A stretch of 62,192 bases of DNA from Cytophagales bacterium (lineage in GTDB: Bacteria; Bacteroidota; Bacteroidia; Cytophagales; Cyclobacteriaceae). Under the pieces are notes generated by a model. The model was not told the origin of the DNA and made no database searches. It was given only the letters and a program-made list of their open reading frames with translations. Positions 42,533-52,440 of this stretch are shown here, in pieces. The stretch is from positions 1 to 62,192 of the forward strand of contig JAKSBZ010000184.1 in NCBI GenBank assembly GCA_022360875.1, read 5' to 3'. Numbering within the stretch: the first letter of the stretch is position 1; each line of letters starts with the position of its first letter. A program made the position numbers and the translations under genes.

Positions 42533-44500
42533 ATGAATAAATACAGTTACTGCAAAAGCCTGACCGCCTACCGCCGACGCGAAACGACAGAAGTGAATAT
42601 CGGCGGAATTCCCATGGGAGGAAAAAATCCCATAAGGGTGCAGTCTATGACGACAGTTGACACCATGGACACCCAGGGAAGTGTAGAAGAAATTCTGAGA
42701 ATGGTAGACTCCGGCTGTGAATACGTCCGGATTACGGCCCCAAGCGTAAAGGACGCAGAAAATCTTCAGGCGATCAAACAAGCGCTGCGCGAGAAGGGAT
42801 GCAATGTTCCTCTGGTAGCCGACATTCACTTTACGCCCAAAGCTGCTGAAGTGGCCGCGCGCATTGTGGAAAAAGTGCGCATTAATCCGGGAAACTATGC
42901 CGACAAAAAGAAATTCCAGGAATTCGATTACACCGAGGAAGAATATCAGCAGGAACTGGGCCGCATTCGCGAAAAATTCGCTCCTCTGGTAGAGCTTTGC
43001 AAGCAACACGGCACGGCCATGCGTATCGGCACCAACCACGGCTCGCTCTCCGACCGGATAATGAGCCGCTACGGAGACACGCCGCTCGGCATGGTGGAGT
43101 CCGCGCTTGAATTCATCCGGATCTGCGAAGACATGGACTATTACGATCTTGTAATTTCCATGAAAGCCAGCAACACGCAAATTATGGTTCAGGCTTACCG
43201 CCTGCTGGTAAACAAACTGGAAGAAGAAGGTCTAAAACCTTACCCGCTGCACCTGGGAGTAACAGAAGCAGGCGAAGGCGAAGACGGACGCATCAAATCG
43301 GCTGTGGGCATCGGCACCTTGCTGGAAGACGGTCTGGGCGACACGGTTCGCGTTTCGCTAACCGAAGCTCCCGAAGCTGAAGCTCCGGTTGCCCAAAAAC
43401 TGATCCGCCGTTACGAGCACCGAGACGCACATACTTCAATCCCGCCAATTGACGAATCGCCGCTGAATCCTTTTCAGTACCAGCGGCGGGCAACGGATGC
43501 CGTAGCCAACATAGGCGGCCAGAACGTGCCGCGGGTTATTGCTGACCTCAGAAGCTTCAACTGTAGAAACGCCAATAAAAAAGAGCTTGGCTGCATCGGA
43601 CATTTCTATTTGTCGGCGACAGACAAATGGAAGATGAACGATTTGGGCGCTGATTATGTGTACTCTGGCAGAAAAGCCATTCCATTCGTACTTCCCAACG
43701 GCTTGAAGGAAATCCTCGACTTCTCCTCTTGGCAAACTTCCGAAAACAAAGCAAACTGCTTTCCTTTGCTGACACTTGAAGAATTTCAGAAAAAAAATAC
43801 GCATCCAAAACTGAATTTTCTGAAAGTTGAAGCAGGCAGCTGGAGTGAGGAACTTTTCTCTGTACTCGAAAACGAAAAACGTATTGTGATCGCCCTTAGC
43901 ACCCAAAACGCGCACGGTATGGCTGCGCAAAGGCGTTTCTTCTTCGAACTGCTAAAAAGAAATCTCCGAACGCCGGTAGCGGCTTTCAGGAATTACCCTG
44001 CGCTCGAAGAAGAAGACTTGCAGATACATGCCTCGACGGATCTGGGCGCGCTGCTTATCGACGGCCTTGGCGACGGCATCTGCCTGCGTCACCAAAATCC
44101 GAAAGAAAACCAGAGCTTCGAACTTTTGCAGCGCTTCAACAGCGTAGCCTTCGGAATTCTTCAGGCTGCGCGAACGCGCATTAGCAAAACCGAATACATC
44201 TCCTGCCCTTCCTGCGGACGCACGCTTTTTGACCTCCAGGAAACAACCGCCATGATCCGCCAGCGAACGGACCATCTGAAAGGAATCAAAATCGGGATTA
44301 TGGGCTGCATAGTGAACGGTCCAGGCGAGATGGCCGATGCCGATTACGGATACGTCGGTTCGGGAAAAGGAAGAATCACTCTCTACCGGGGACAAACAGT
44401 CGTAAAAAAAGGCGTTCCCTCCGAAAAAGCAGTGGATGAATTGATAGAACTCATAAAAGAAGACAACCGATGGAGAGAACCCGAAGTTCTCGAAAATTAG
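42533..44500 (+). CDS. ispG: 4-hydroxy-3-methylbut-2-enyl diphosphate synthase IspG, long three-domain form
   Basis: It catalyses the next-to-last step of the MEP isoprenoid pathway with a [4Fe-4S] cluster. The TIM-barrel part is clear (GGIPMGGKNPIRVQSMTT, DSGCEYVRITAPSVKDA, VADIHFTP, KVRINPGNYAD). An extra domain of about 250 residues (about 300-560), typical of Bacteroidota, Chlamydiae and plants, separates it from the C-terminal reductase-like domain. That domain has the cluster ligands CPSCGRTLFDLQE and IMGCIVNGPGEMADADYGYVG. Length 655. Supplies precursors that the polyprenyl synthase at 56539 could use. Confidence 0.96.
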   Translation: MNKYSYCKSLTAYRRRETTEVNIGGIPMGGKNPIRVQSMTTVDTMDTQGSVEEILRMVDSGCEYVRITAPSVKDAENLQAIKQALREKGCNVPLVADIHFTPKAAEVAARIVEKVRINPGNYADKKKFQEFDYTEEEYQQELGRIREKFAPLVELCKQHGTAMRIGTNHGSLSDRIMSRYGDTPLGMVESALEFIRICEDMDYYDLVISMKASNTQIMVQAYRLLVNKLEEEGLKPYPLHLGVTEAGEGEDGRIKSAVGIGTLLEDGLGDTVRVSLTEAPEAEAPVAQKLIRRYEHRDAHTSIPPIDESPLNPFQYQRRATDAVANIGGQNVPRVIADLRSFNCRNANKKELGCIGHFYLSATDKWKMNDLGADYVYSGRKAIPFVLPNGLKEILDFSSWQTSENKANCFPLLTLEEFQKKNTHPKLNFLKVEAGSWSEELFSVLENEKRIVIALSTQNAHGMAAQRRFFFELLKRNLRTPVAAFRNYPALEEEDLQIHASTDLGALLIDGLGDGICLRHQNPKENQSFELLQRFNSVAFGILQAARTRISKTEYISCPSCGRTLFDLQETTAMIRQRTDHLKGIKIGIMGCIVNGPGEMADADYGYVGSGKGRITLYRGQTVVKKGVPSEKAVDELIELIKEDNRWREPEVLEN

Positions 44501-44564
44501 TATTGCAGTAATTCAGGAAACTGAAAACAACTTTATAAAATTATTTGGATTTTATTGAATCCAA

Positions 44565-44604
44565 CAAAAGTCACTTGCTTTTCCCAAGTGACTTTTGTTT
44601 TTTT
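44565..44604 (+). terminator. Rho-independent terminator of ispG
   Basis: CAAAAGTCACTTG (44565-44577) pairs perfectly with CAAGTGACTTTTG (44585-44597), followed by seven T. Confidence 0.92.
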
Positions 44605-44713
44605 AATTAAAATACTGCCAGTAATTTAGCTTATGTTATTATTTAACTAAATCACCGGCAATAAAACACATCTGAAAATAATAAAAATTTCGAAGCTTAA
44701 AAGCAATTATGCC

Positions 44714-44884
44714 ATGGGTAATGCCAGTCCTTTTCGGGAAGTTGTTCGTTATTTTTTCAGAAAAAAAAATACAGCCCTGCCCTCGAATGCTTATCTGAAA
44801 GCCATGCACTTCATCAACAAATTTTCCATCGCCGTTTTTCTTTTGGCCGTGCTGTATCTTATTACCAAACACCTTTTTTTATAA
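44714..44884 (+). CDS. Small membrane protein, DUF6728-like, 56 residues
   Basis: The frame reads MGNASPFREVVRYFFRKKN, then LPSNAYLKAMHFINKFSIAVFLLAVLYLI and a short basic end. RYFFRKKN followed by a MHxINKxSI stretch and one membrane helix resembles the Bacteroidota family DUF6728 from memory. It is short enough to be missed by length cut-offs. Its TAA is directly followed by the ATG of the next gene (44885), zero spacing, so the two are surely one transcript. Function unknown. Confidence 0.75.
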   Translation: MGNASPFREVVRYFFRKKNTALPSNAYLKAMHFINKFSIAVFLLAVLYLITKHLFL

Positions 44885-45286
44885 ATGGAAAGAAGAGATT
44901 ATATCCAAAAGCAGATTGACCAATTGACCAAAGCCCTCGCCAACCTGCTGAAAAGATTGCTGAATACGCCCAGCCAAGGAGATGCGCTTTTTTCAGAAGT
45001 CAGAGACAGCCTGTTCAGCGAACATCTTGACATAGACAAAATACTCTCTCAGAACAGCCTGGAATTAATTAATTTTCTTGAAAAAGAATACCAGCTCACC
45101 AACGAACAACTAGCCCCGCTGGCAGATATTCTCTATTTGTTAGCACAAAAGACAGTAGATCCCCAGCTGTCAAAAACGATCTATCTGAAGGCATTGGTCC
45201 TTTTCAACTTTCTTGAACAAAACGAAAGCACATTCTCCATGGACAGACACTTCAAAATAGAACAGTGCAAAAGCATGCTGCGATAG
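44885..45286 (+). CDS. Small helical protein, function unknown
   Basis: The 133-residue, all-helical protein opens MERRDYIQKQIDQLTKALANLLKRLL and continues with amphipathic helices (LEKEYQLTNEQLAPLADILYLLAQ). The opening is like that of small Bacteroidota proteins of the DUF6483 type, but I cannot assign it firmly. It begins on the base after the stop of the 56-residue membrane protein, so the pair probably works together at the inner membrane. It converges with the metalloprotease gene. Confidence 0.7.
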   Translation: MERRDYIQKQIDQLTKALANLLKRLLNTPSQGDALFSEVRDSLFSEHLDIDKILSQNSLELINFLEKEYQLTNEQLAPLADILYLLAQKTVDPQLSKTIYLKALVLFNFLEQNESTFSMDRHFKIEQCKSMLR

Positions 45287-45302
45287 GCATAAATGACACG
45301 GC

Positions 45303-48300
45303 TCATTCTACCGACAAGCGGAAAAAACGAGTCCGTGTCTGCTCTACTAGATGTAATACATATATTCCTTGTCTAAGCTGACTTAAATCTACAGAATGCC
45401 ATTGTTGGGGCGAATCCAGAACTTGTTCCATTTCCAAATGTCCGGCAAGGGTGTATATCTTTAACTTGGCCTGTGCCACTCCCTTTATCAGCAGCTGATC
45501 CTGAACCGGGTTAGGCATAAGCTGAACATCTCCTGACGCCGAATTTGCGCTTAGCATGCGTACAACCTGAAGACTTGCAGTATCTGAACGAACATAGCAC
45601 TCTTCATTAAATACCTTAACAAAATATCTGCTGCCCTGCAAGCCGAGATGGGCCTGAAACATTAACACCGTACTGTCTGCATCGGATATAGGCTCGAACA
45701 CAGGACCTATCGGAAGCTGTTTGTACCACTGGTACCTGAAAGTCGGCTGACTGTTTCCTACCATAACCCGATAAAACACTTCCGTGCTGTCTTCTGCCTG
45801 CACATCCACCGGCTGCAAACTTATCTCTGGATAAGGAAGTACCGTAAGCACCGCTGACTGACTAACGACCGACTGATTATTCTCGCCGTCCACTCTAACT
45901 GTATATCCTCCCACTGTATTTGGAGTCGCCCTATTTATTCTAAGTGTATTCGACTGAGCGCCCTGATAAACCGAATCATTTTCCAGTGCTCTTCCGTTTC
46001 TGTGCCATTGATAAGCAGACGCATTTTCTGCCGAAACCGTAATACTCACCGAAGAGTTATCACACACTCGCTGTGAAACCGGTTGCTGCTGTATTTCCAG
46101 CACCGAATATGTAGACAGGTTTACTGTATCGGAATAAACTGCACAGCCTTCATGCGCTATCTTTACAAAATACTGGCTCAGCATCAAATCAGGATTTAAC
46201 ACAAAGTCCAAAGAGTTGCTTTCCTCGCCCTGTATTGCAGCAAAAGACTGTTCGCCGGATAAGCGTCTGAACCATTGAAAATTCATCGCTTGGTTCAAAT
46301 TACTCACCCCTACATCAAAGCGCACGTTGTCACCCGGTAAGGCTGAAAAATTCGTCACTTGCCTCGATATTTCGGGAAAAGCCGTTACACTAATATTTAC
46401 CGTATCGCTGTGCAGCAACTGGCCAACTACTCCGCGCAGCTTTATATAATATTCACCTGCGGCTGTGGCAGCGCTGTCCTGAACGATAAGCCGGGAAGTC
46501 TGCACTCCCTGATACAAAGGACTTTCGACAAGAGCCTGACCATTGAAATACCACTGGTAAGTCTCCACATGGTCTGCCTGCGCTTCAAGCACTGCCTGAC
46601 CATCTTCACAGACCCTTGCATCCACCGGATGAGATGCAATGCCCATCCTGCGATGCACCGTTAAACGAACCGTATCTGAATTCCTTCGACAAACCCCGCT
46701 GCTCATTCTAACAAAGTACATGTTCTGAGTGTGCACCATTTCGGTTCTAAAAGACAAAGTTTCCCCTGTTTGAGAACTCATCTCGCTGAACGAAGCCTGA
46801 TTATCGGTTGCCTGGTACCACTGATAATCGTAAACGGCAATCGGAGAAGGAACAGCTTCAAACCTCACAGAATCTCCCTCAACAACTTCCTGATCCACTG
46901 GATGCGCAACCAAACTCGGCATTCCATCAATATTTACCAGCACTGTATCACTGTACAAAATCTGGTTGCCAATTCCTGTAACGCGCACATGATAGTTTCC
47001 AATATTCTGCCCCCTTGCCGCCCGAATAACAAGTGTAGAAGAATCCACTCCATCATAATCCTGCCCGTTTACCAAAGCATTTCCATTCAAAAACCACTGG
47101 TAATCTGCATCCTGACTCGTTTGTACTGTCAATTGTCCCTCTGACTGCTCGCAGAACGTACTAGCCTGCGGTTGCTGCTCAATTACCGTTGCTGGCATAA
47201 TATACACACCATAGTCTTCCGCCTGACCGCTAAAGGGATTACAAGCCCCTACATTTTCCAGGTTATAGCCCGAAATAACACGCATTCTCAAATGCTGCTC
47301 GGTCATTGCATTTGCCGGCACAGTAAATCGAATGCTGTGCGGTCCATTAAGCTTATCCGTCAGCCTTCCTACTTCTTCCTGCTGTTCAAATGTCCCGTTG
47401 TCATTGTAATCAATGAACAAAAGCACTTTCTCTGAATTTGTAGGGCCAACAGTCACAAACGCCTCATGCTCCTGCCCAACCGAAAGCTGGGCAATATGGG
47501 TACTGCTTCTATCTACAAAACCATTGCTGTTAGCTATGCCCAAGAGAATATCCGTGCTGGTATTCGAAGTGTGAGAAGCCATTTCCGATAAACCAAAATA
47601 TATCGGACCAATTCCGTAATTGTTCGATGCCGGCCATGCAGGCTGACAACTAGGCGGAGCCACCTGCGAAGCTGCCAAAATCTGAATATAAGCTTCACGA
47701 ACTAGTGTATCGACTCCCTGCGTGTTGGCCGCCCGAAGACTTACTCGGTACTGCCCAGCCTGGTTGTACACCACCGTTGGATTGCGGTCGGTCGATGAAG
47801 ACGGCAGTCCGCCCTCGAACGTCCATTCCAGATTATTTGCTCCATTCCGTGTCAAGTCCATAAAACGTACAGAAGAACCGGCTGCTACCAGCTTTCTGTT
47901 TGCAGAAAAGTTCACCACAGGCGCTTGAACAGTCTGAAGCGCTATTGATGAGCGCAAAGAATTTCTTGTAGAATTGAGGAGTTGCTGATTTGCCCTGTCA
48001 GACTGCCCCTGGGTGAACACCTTCCGACAGCTAGAGATGTTTAGATAGGCCATAAAGTTGTCAACCAAAGCTCCGTAGGGGTTATTTGTACAAGGATTTG
48101 TAACCGCGCGGTCAGTGCAGCTTAATACCTGGTCCATGTGCGGATCTGTATCACTCACAAAATCCCCCGAAGCCCCTTGGCCGGGACAGTTTGTGGATGT
48201 GCCGTCCTCAAACGTATGGTATAAACCCAGGGCGTGTCCCAGCTCGTGCGGCACAGTTGAACTGTGAATATAATTCTCGTCAAGCACCGTCCCGTCTTTG

Positions 48301-48893
48301 TCAAAATTAACTGACAGCGGCAAATATGCGAATCCTGCTGAATTCCCCAAATCGCGGACAATCCAAATATTGTAATACCGCTGATGATCCCAGTTGCTCA
48401 AACCCACCAAGCTTGAGTGGTTCCCATTAGTCTGGTCGTCAGTAACCAGCCCGCTGGCAATGTAATTTGACACACCCGACGCATCTACCCGAACGATACC
48501 CGTTGTCGCCATTCCCTGTGGATCCTGTCTGGCCAGAACGAACTGAATACCCACATCCACTCCATTTCCTTCCGTATTCCTGAACCCATCGTTCAATATC
48601 GACATCATGCGGTATATGTCTTCATCGCTTATCGTCCTGCTAAGCGGCTCCATGATGTGTACAACTACGGGAATAGTCTCAACGAAATTACTGGCAACAT
48701 CTCTATGGAATAAATTCCCCCCGGAGCGCTGTCTTTCAAGATCTTGCTGATAAGCATCCATCAATTCCGGATGCTCTTGCAGCAACAGCTGCTGCACTCT
48801 GTCAGAACCGCAGGAGGATGTCTGCTGTGCAAAAACCGGCACACTGTACATCAACACTCCCATAACGAATACGCCCAGTATTAATCCCTTCAT
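45303..48893 (-). CDS. Secreted M43 metalloprotease with PKD, GEVED and Ig-like repeats and T9SS sorting domain
   Basis: The 1196 residues begin with a signal peptide (to about 22). A catalytic domain follows with VPHELGHALGLYHTFED (about 214-230), the extended HExxHxxGxxH zinc motif of pappalysin-type M43 proteases, and FMAYLNISSCRKVFTQGQ as the Met-turn. Then come a PKD domain (about 320-405), a GEVED-like domain with VLLFIDYNDNGTFEQ and GQAEDYGVYI (about 450-560), and six Ig-like repeats (about 575-1115) in which two subtypes alternate. The last 80 residues are a T9SS sorting domain (LMPNPVQDQLLIKG, GIYVLHL). It is probably exported and degrades extracellular protein. Confidence 0.92.
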   Translation of the reverse strand: MKGLILGVFVMGVLMYSVPVFAQQTSSCGSDRVQQLLLQEHPELMDAYQQDLERQRSGGNLFHRDVASNFVETIPVVVHIMEPLSRTISDEDIYRMMSILNDGFRNTEGNGVDVGIQFVLARQDPQGMATTGIVRVDASGVSNYIASGLVTDDQTNGNHSSLVGLSNWDHQRYYNIWIVRDLGNSAGFAYLPLSVNFDKDGTVLDENYIHSSTVPHELGHALGLYHTFEDGTSTNCPGQGASGDFVSDTDPHMDQVLSCTDRAVTNPCTNNPYGALVDNFMAYLNISSCRKVFTQGQSDRANQQLLNSTRNSLRSSIALQTVQAPVVNFSANRKLVAAGSSVRFMDLTRNGANNLEWTFEGGLPSSSTDRNPTVVYNQAGQYRVSLRAANTQGVDTLVREAYIQILAASQVAPPSCQPAWPASNNYGIGPIYFGLSEMASHTSNTSTDILLGIANSNGFVDRSSTHIAQLSVGQEHEAFVTVGPTNSEKVLLFIDYNDNGTFEQQEEVGRLTDKLNGPHSIRFTVPANAMTEQHLRMRVISGYNLENVGACNPFSGQAEDYGVYIMPATVIEQQPQASTFCEQSEGQLTVQTSQDADYQWFLNGNALVNGQDYDGVDSSTLVIRAARGQNIGNYHVRVTGIGNQILYSDTVLVNIDGMPSLVAHPVDQEVVEGDSVRFEAVPSPIAVYDYQWYQATDNQASFSEMSSQTGETLSFRTEMVHTQNMYFVRMSSGVCRRNSDTVRLTVHRRMGIASHPVDARVCEDGQAVLEAQADHVETYQWYFNGQALVESPLYQGVQTSRLIVQDSAATAAGEYYIKLRGVVGQLLHSDTVNISVTAFPEISRQVTNFSALPGDNVRFDVGVSNLNQAMNFQWFRRLSGEQSFAAIQGEESNSLDFVLNPDLMLSQYFVKIAHEGCAVYSDTVNLSTYSVLEIQQQPVSQRVCDNSSVSITVSAENASAYQWHRNGRALENDSVYQGAQSNTLRINRATPNTVGGYTVRVDGENNQSVVSQSAVLTVLPYPEISLQPVDVQAEDSTEVFYRVMVGNSQPTFRYQWYKQLPIGPVFEPISDADSTVLMFQAHLGLQGSRYFVKVFNEECYVRSDTASLQVVRMLSANSASGDVQLMPNPVQDQLLIKGVAQAKLKIYTLAGHLEMEQVLDSPQQWHSVDLSQLRQGIYVLHLVEQTRTRFFRLSVE

Positions 48894-49065
48894 AATTCAG
48901 CCAAAATTTGAAATGATAACTGTTCAAGCAGAATTGACATGCTTAAACTGATTAACTTATCATATTTTCAAATGTTTGGCGAATGTGGCTTGAAAGAATC
49001 CGGCTGTATGGCTATGGCAGCTTTTGGCCGGCAGAAGAAAAATCAGGATTGCTTTTCAAACTTTT

Positions 49066-50091
49066 CTACCCAAGCAATTCCAGCAGCCTGTCCAAAGAAA
49101 CATCATAACCGCACTTGAAATGCCCTTCCGGACATTTTTTGTAGCCGTGCAGACCACACGGCCGGCAAGATAAATCGTAATCTATTTCTACAACATGAGA
49201 CTCATCGCTCAGCGGTCCGAAACCGAAGCGCGGAACCGTTGAGCAATAAACTGCGCAAACCGGCGCATTGACCGCTGAGCAAAGATGCATGGGAGCTGAG
49301 TCATTCACATAATTCATTCGGGCATCTTTCATCAAGGCGGCGCTTTCCAACAAGCTAATTTTTCCGGCAAGTATCTCCACTTTAGCATTAGAGCTGGACT
49401 TTCGGATTTTTTCGCAAGCCTCCGTGTCGGACGGAGCTCCCAGCAGGTACACCTTGTATTTTGCGGGCATTAAATCCAAAAATTTAACCCATTGCTCCTG
49501 AGGAAACTGTTTGGTGAACCAAACCGAAGTCGGTGCAATACAAACATATTCCTGCTGTTTATAAGGAGCTGTTTTCTCATAATCCGCTTCGGAAGGATAG
49601 AGCTTCGGACGTTCATACTGCCCGTCGGTAAACGGAACAATCAAAGCATGGTTCCTTTCCACCTCATGCAGCGCCTCCTCAGGATCGTTGCTTATAACAT
49701 GCGGAGCAATCAGCGAAAAAAGAAAAGACAGCGGATTTTTATCGAACCCAGAAGTGTACCGCGCCCCGGACAAAGCCGTCAATACTCCCGTAGTGGCAAA
49801 GCGCTGAACATTCACCACCAAATCGTATTTCTCAGCCCGAAGCTCGCTCACCAGCTTCAAGAGATTTGCGTATTTTCTCTTTTTATCAAAAACGAGAACT
49901 CTGTGCAAGTGCGGATGCCCCAGCAACAAACCTTCATTTCCTTTTCTTAATAAAAAATCAATTTTGCCCTCAGGAAAATGAGCATGCAGTTTTTCAATCA
50001 GGCCGCTTGCCAAAATAACATCTCCGATAAACGCTGTCTGAATAATCAGCATTTTTGGCATTTTCCCTATCTCCATCCCTTGCGGTATCAT
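49066..50091 (-). CDS. Glycosyltransferase family 9 (heptosyltransferase-like)
   Basis: The 341 residues are of the ADP-heptose:LPS heptosyltransferase family, acting on the cytoplasmic side in lipopolysaccharide core synthesis. Family blocks: MLIIQTAFIGDVILASGLIEKL, KYDLVVNVQRFATTGVLTAL, CIAPTSVWFTKQFPQEQWVKFL and NDSAPMHLCSAVNAPVCAVYCSTVPRFGFGP. The start could be 50091 or the internal ATG at 50052, which places the family's first strand directly at the N terminus. It is 14 bases downstream of the OmpA/PD40 gene on the same strand, so likely one transcript. The acceptor sugar cannot be predicted. Confidence 0.9.
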   Translation of the reverse strand: MIPQGMEIGKMPKMLIIQTAFIGDVILASGLIEKLHAHFPEGKIDFLLRKGNEGLLLGHPHLHRVLVFDKKRKYANLLKLVSELRAEKYDLVVNVQRFATTGVLTALSGARYTSGFDKNPLSFLFSLIAPHVISNDPEEALHEVERNHALIVPFTDGQYERPKLYPSEADYEKTAPYKQQEYVCIAPTSVWFTKQFPQEQWVKFLDLMPAKYKVYLLGAPSDTEACEKIRKSSSNAKVEILAGKISLLESAALMKDARMNYVNDSAPMHLCSAVNAPVCAVYCSTVPRFGFGPLSDESHVVEIDYDLSCRPCGLHGYKKCPEGHFKCGYDVSLDRLLELLG

Positions 50092-50105
50092 ATTCTGAAT
50101 AGTTC

Positions 50106-52121
50106 TTATAGTCCGATAATTTTAAACTCAACCCGCCGGTTCAGCTTCCTTTTCTCAGGATTGTCATTGCTTGCCACAGGTCTGGTGCTTCCGTATCCCT
50201 TCGCCTCAACCCGGCTAGCTTCCACGCCCAAATCTATTAAAAAAGACTTAATCAACTCTACTCGTTCTCTGGAAAGCAGCAAATTTTTCTGAAAACTTCC
50301 CCGGTTGTCTGTATGCCCGCCCAGTTCAATCCGCATAGCAGGATTCATTTTCATCAAATCCGCCAGACGCTCCACATAGTAAGCCGCATCCCCAGACAGA
50401 TCCACGGTCCCCCTGTCAAACAAAATTTTGCTGAGCTTCATCTTCTGCCCTATTTCAAGCGGAATCATATGCAAATCTTTTCGAACCTCTTCATAACTTT
50501 CAAAATCCTTCAAATCTATCCACTCGTCAACTGGAAGATATCCATCCAACTCCGCCGAAACACGATAATGTTTCCCTTTTGGCAAAACAATCTGATAGCC
50601 TTTTTCACTGGCTGAAGACAAGGCTTCACCGGCCACCTCGTCGCTTTCAACATCGGTAAACACAATCTTGGAGCGCATTTTTTCCTTGGTTTTCATATTT
50701 ATCACCCGGCCGTAGAGTAAAAGCACCGGATCGGGCTGCGCTTCTTTAGGCAAGGCAATTCGAAAAATTTCGCTGGTTCCATTGCGTCCTTCAGAAACAA
50801 AAAACGCTTCATCACCTGCTGCAGAAATTGCGTAGTAGGACTCGTTATTTTTGGTATTAATAATTGATCCAATATTTTTGGGTTTCGTCCACTTCTTCCA
50901 AGTATCATCCATTCGCCTTGAGTAAAAAATATCGCTTCCTCCCATTCCTCCGTGTCCGGTTGAAGCAAAATATAACGTTTTGTTGTCAGAAGCCAGAAAC
51001 GGCGAATACTCGGCACCGGAAGTATTAATTTGGCTTCCCAAATTTATAGGAGCCGACCAGCCTCCCGAATATTTTCTGCAAAACATCAAATCCTGATCAC
51101 CGTATCCATCGCTGTTGTCGATTGCCAGCAACAGCACCTGACCGTTGTTAGTCAAATAAAAATCCTCAAATTCACTATAATTCGCGAAGTCTTTTATCTC
51201 TATTCGCTTTGGAATACTCCATTGTCCGTTTTCGAACGTAGACATCCCACCGCTGGCCTTTCTTTTTCCGGCAAAAGAGTCATTCAGCAAAATCATTCTT
51301 TTACCGTCCGGACTCACTGAGCAGACTCCATTAGCATGCTGATCGTTCAATGGCCGTCCAATGTTCTGCGCCTCACCCCATACTCCTTTTTCATTTTTGT
51401 GAGCCACATATATGTCCTGTGCATCATCCACTCCCCCGGTGTTTTGAGCGTCAAACTGCCTGACAAAATACAGTGTACGCCCGTCCGGCGAAATAATCGG
51501 TTTCTTCTCCTCCGCTCTGGTATTAATACCTTCCCCCAGGTTCTCTGCCTCAGCCGAAAAAGCCATTTCGAAAACCGGCGGCGGCACTTGAAGCTCCTTT
51601 AGCTCTTTTACCAGCACACGGTCAAAGGCACTGGCTATCCCTATGGCGTCAATCTGGGCATCTTTGCCTTTTCCCTGCACATTCATATGAATTTCGACCT
51701 CGTTCACTTCATACAAAGTCGTGGGCATTTTGAGTACCAGCGAACGAGCGTGTTCCGTCGCCGTAACGGATCTATTCCGGTAAATCAGATGCTTTTTACC
51801 CTTTAAATCAAACAGTGAAACATCAACGATTTTTCCTGGATCGTTGTTTTCGACAACCACCATCGCGTTGATTAGCTGCGGCTGCGAAAATTTAACAACA
51901 AGAGTCACATGCTCCGTCCCTTCTCGGAAACCAGCCGCACGATAACTTTTTAACCCGTAAGGCATGGCATCAGGAATCCCCAACACATTTTCAGCCTTAA
52001 AACCTGTTTCCTCATCGTCATTCATATGATAGCTCAAGGAACTGGCCCATTGTATAACCTGAGCTTTTGAGTTATTAACAAACAGGGTAAAAATCAGTAA
52101 AAAGATAATTTGCCTTAACAT
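50106..52121 (-). CDS. OmpA-family protein with PD40 propeller and discoidin-like N-terminal domain
   Basis: The 671 residues have a signal peptide (IIFLLIFTLFVNNSKAQ) and an N-terminal beta domain (about 25-165). A beta-propeller of PD40 repeats follows (ISPDGRTLYFV, VSPDGKRMILL, LASDNKTLYFAS and more). After a short carboxypeptidase-regulatory-like module (VLLLYGRVINMKTKEKM) comes an OmpA C-terminal domain (about 555-671) with GHTDNRGSFQKNLLLSRERVE and NRRVEF, which binds peptidoglycan. The order propeller-CRD-OmpA resembles the T9SS component PorE, but the N-terminal TPR part and lipobox of PorE are absent, so it may be a paralogue. It precedes the heptosyltransferase gene by 14 bases. Confidence 0.88.
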   Translation of the reverse strand: MLRQIIFLLIFTLFVNNSKAQVIQWASSLSYHMNDDEETGFKAENVLGIPDAMPYGLKSYRAAGFREGTEHVTLVVKFSQPQLINAMVVVENNDPGKIVDVSLFDLKGKKHLIYRNRSVTATEHARSLVLKMPTTLYEVNEVEIHMNVQGKGKDAQIDAIGIASAFDRVLVKELKELQVPPPVFEMAFSAEAENLGEGINTRAEEKKPIISPDGRTLYFVRQFDAQNTGGVDDAQDIYVAHKNEKGVWGEAQNIGRPLNDQHANGVCSVSPDGKRMILLNDSFAGKRKASGGMSTFENGQWSIPKRIEIKDFANYSEFEDFYLTNNGQVLLLAIDNSDGYGDQDLMFCRKYSGGWSAPINLGSQINTSGAEYSPFLASDNKTLYFASTGHGGMGGSDIFYSRRMDDTWKKWTKPKNIGSIINTKNNESYYAISAAGDEAFFVSEGRNGTSEIFRIALPKEAQPDPVLLLYGRVINMKTKEKMRSKIVFTDVESDEVAGEALSSASEKGYQIVLPKGKHYRVSAELDGYLPVDEWIDLKDFESYEEVRKDLHMIPLEIGQKMKLSKILFDRGTVDLSGDAAYYVERLADLMKMNPAMRIELGGHTDNRGSFQKNLLLSRERVELIKSFLIDLGVEASRVEAKGYGSTRPVASNDNPEKRKLNRRVEFKIIGL

Positions 52122-52271
52122 AAAAAATAGAGTAAAAAAAGCTGCGCTTGAATCTCACTTAAAAAAAAACTTTCACAACAAAATAAAACAACTACATAAA
52201 AATATATTTATTCATACAAAATAAAAAATAAAACAAAGATTTCTTAGTTTCTTTACTTTGCTTTCACCGTT

Positions 52272-52293
52272 TTCTTTTTTTGTAAAAAAAGAA
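52272..52293. repeat. AT-rich palindromic repeat, copy A
   Basis: A perfect 10-base inverted repeat (TTC plus seven T against seven A plus GAA) around GT, in the region between the OmpA/PD40 gene and transketolase. Confidence 0.5.
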
Positions 52294-52418
52294 CAAATTC
52301 AGACAATACGCCAGAAGCAACCATTTACAATTCCACCATCCATTTGCCGGCGATGACTCCTGCTAGTTTCCGAATCATTACTTCCTATTCTATTTTATCA
52401 TGAGTTCCCTGATAAGGC

Positions 52419-52440
52419 TTTCTTTTTGGTAAAAAAAGAA
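52419..52440. repeat. AT-rich palindromic repeat, copy B
   Basis: Resembles copy A: TTTCTTTTT, GG, then T and seven A and GAA. The arms are not perfectly equal. Same orientation, about 147 bases from copy A. Confidence 0.45.

Noticed and set aside
44639-44872. 77-codon minus-strand frame
   Set aside because: Antisense to the 56-residue membrane protein gene, whose product has family-like features.
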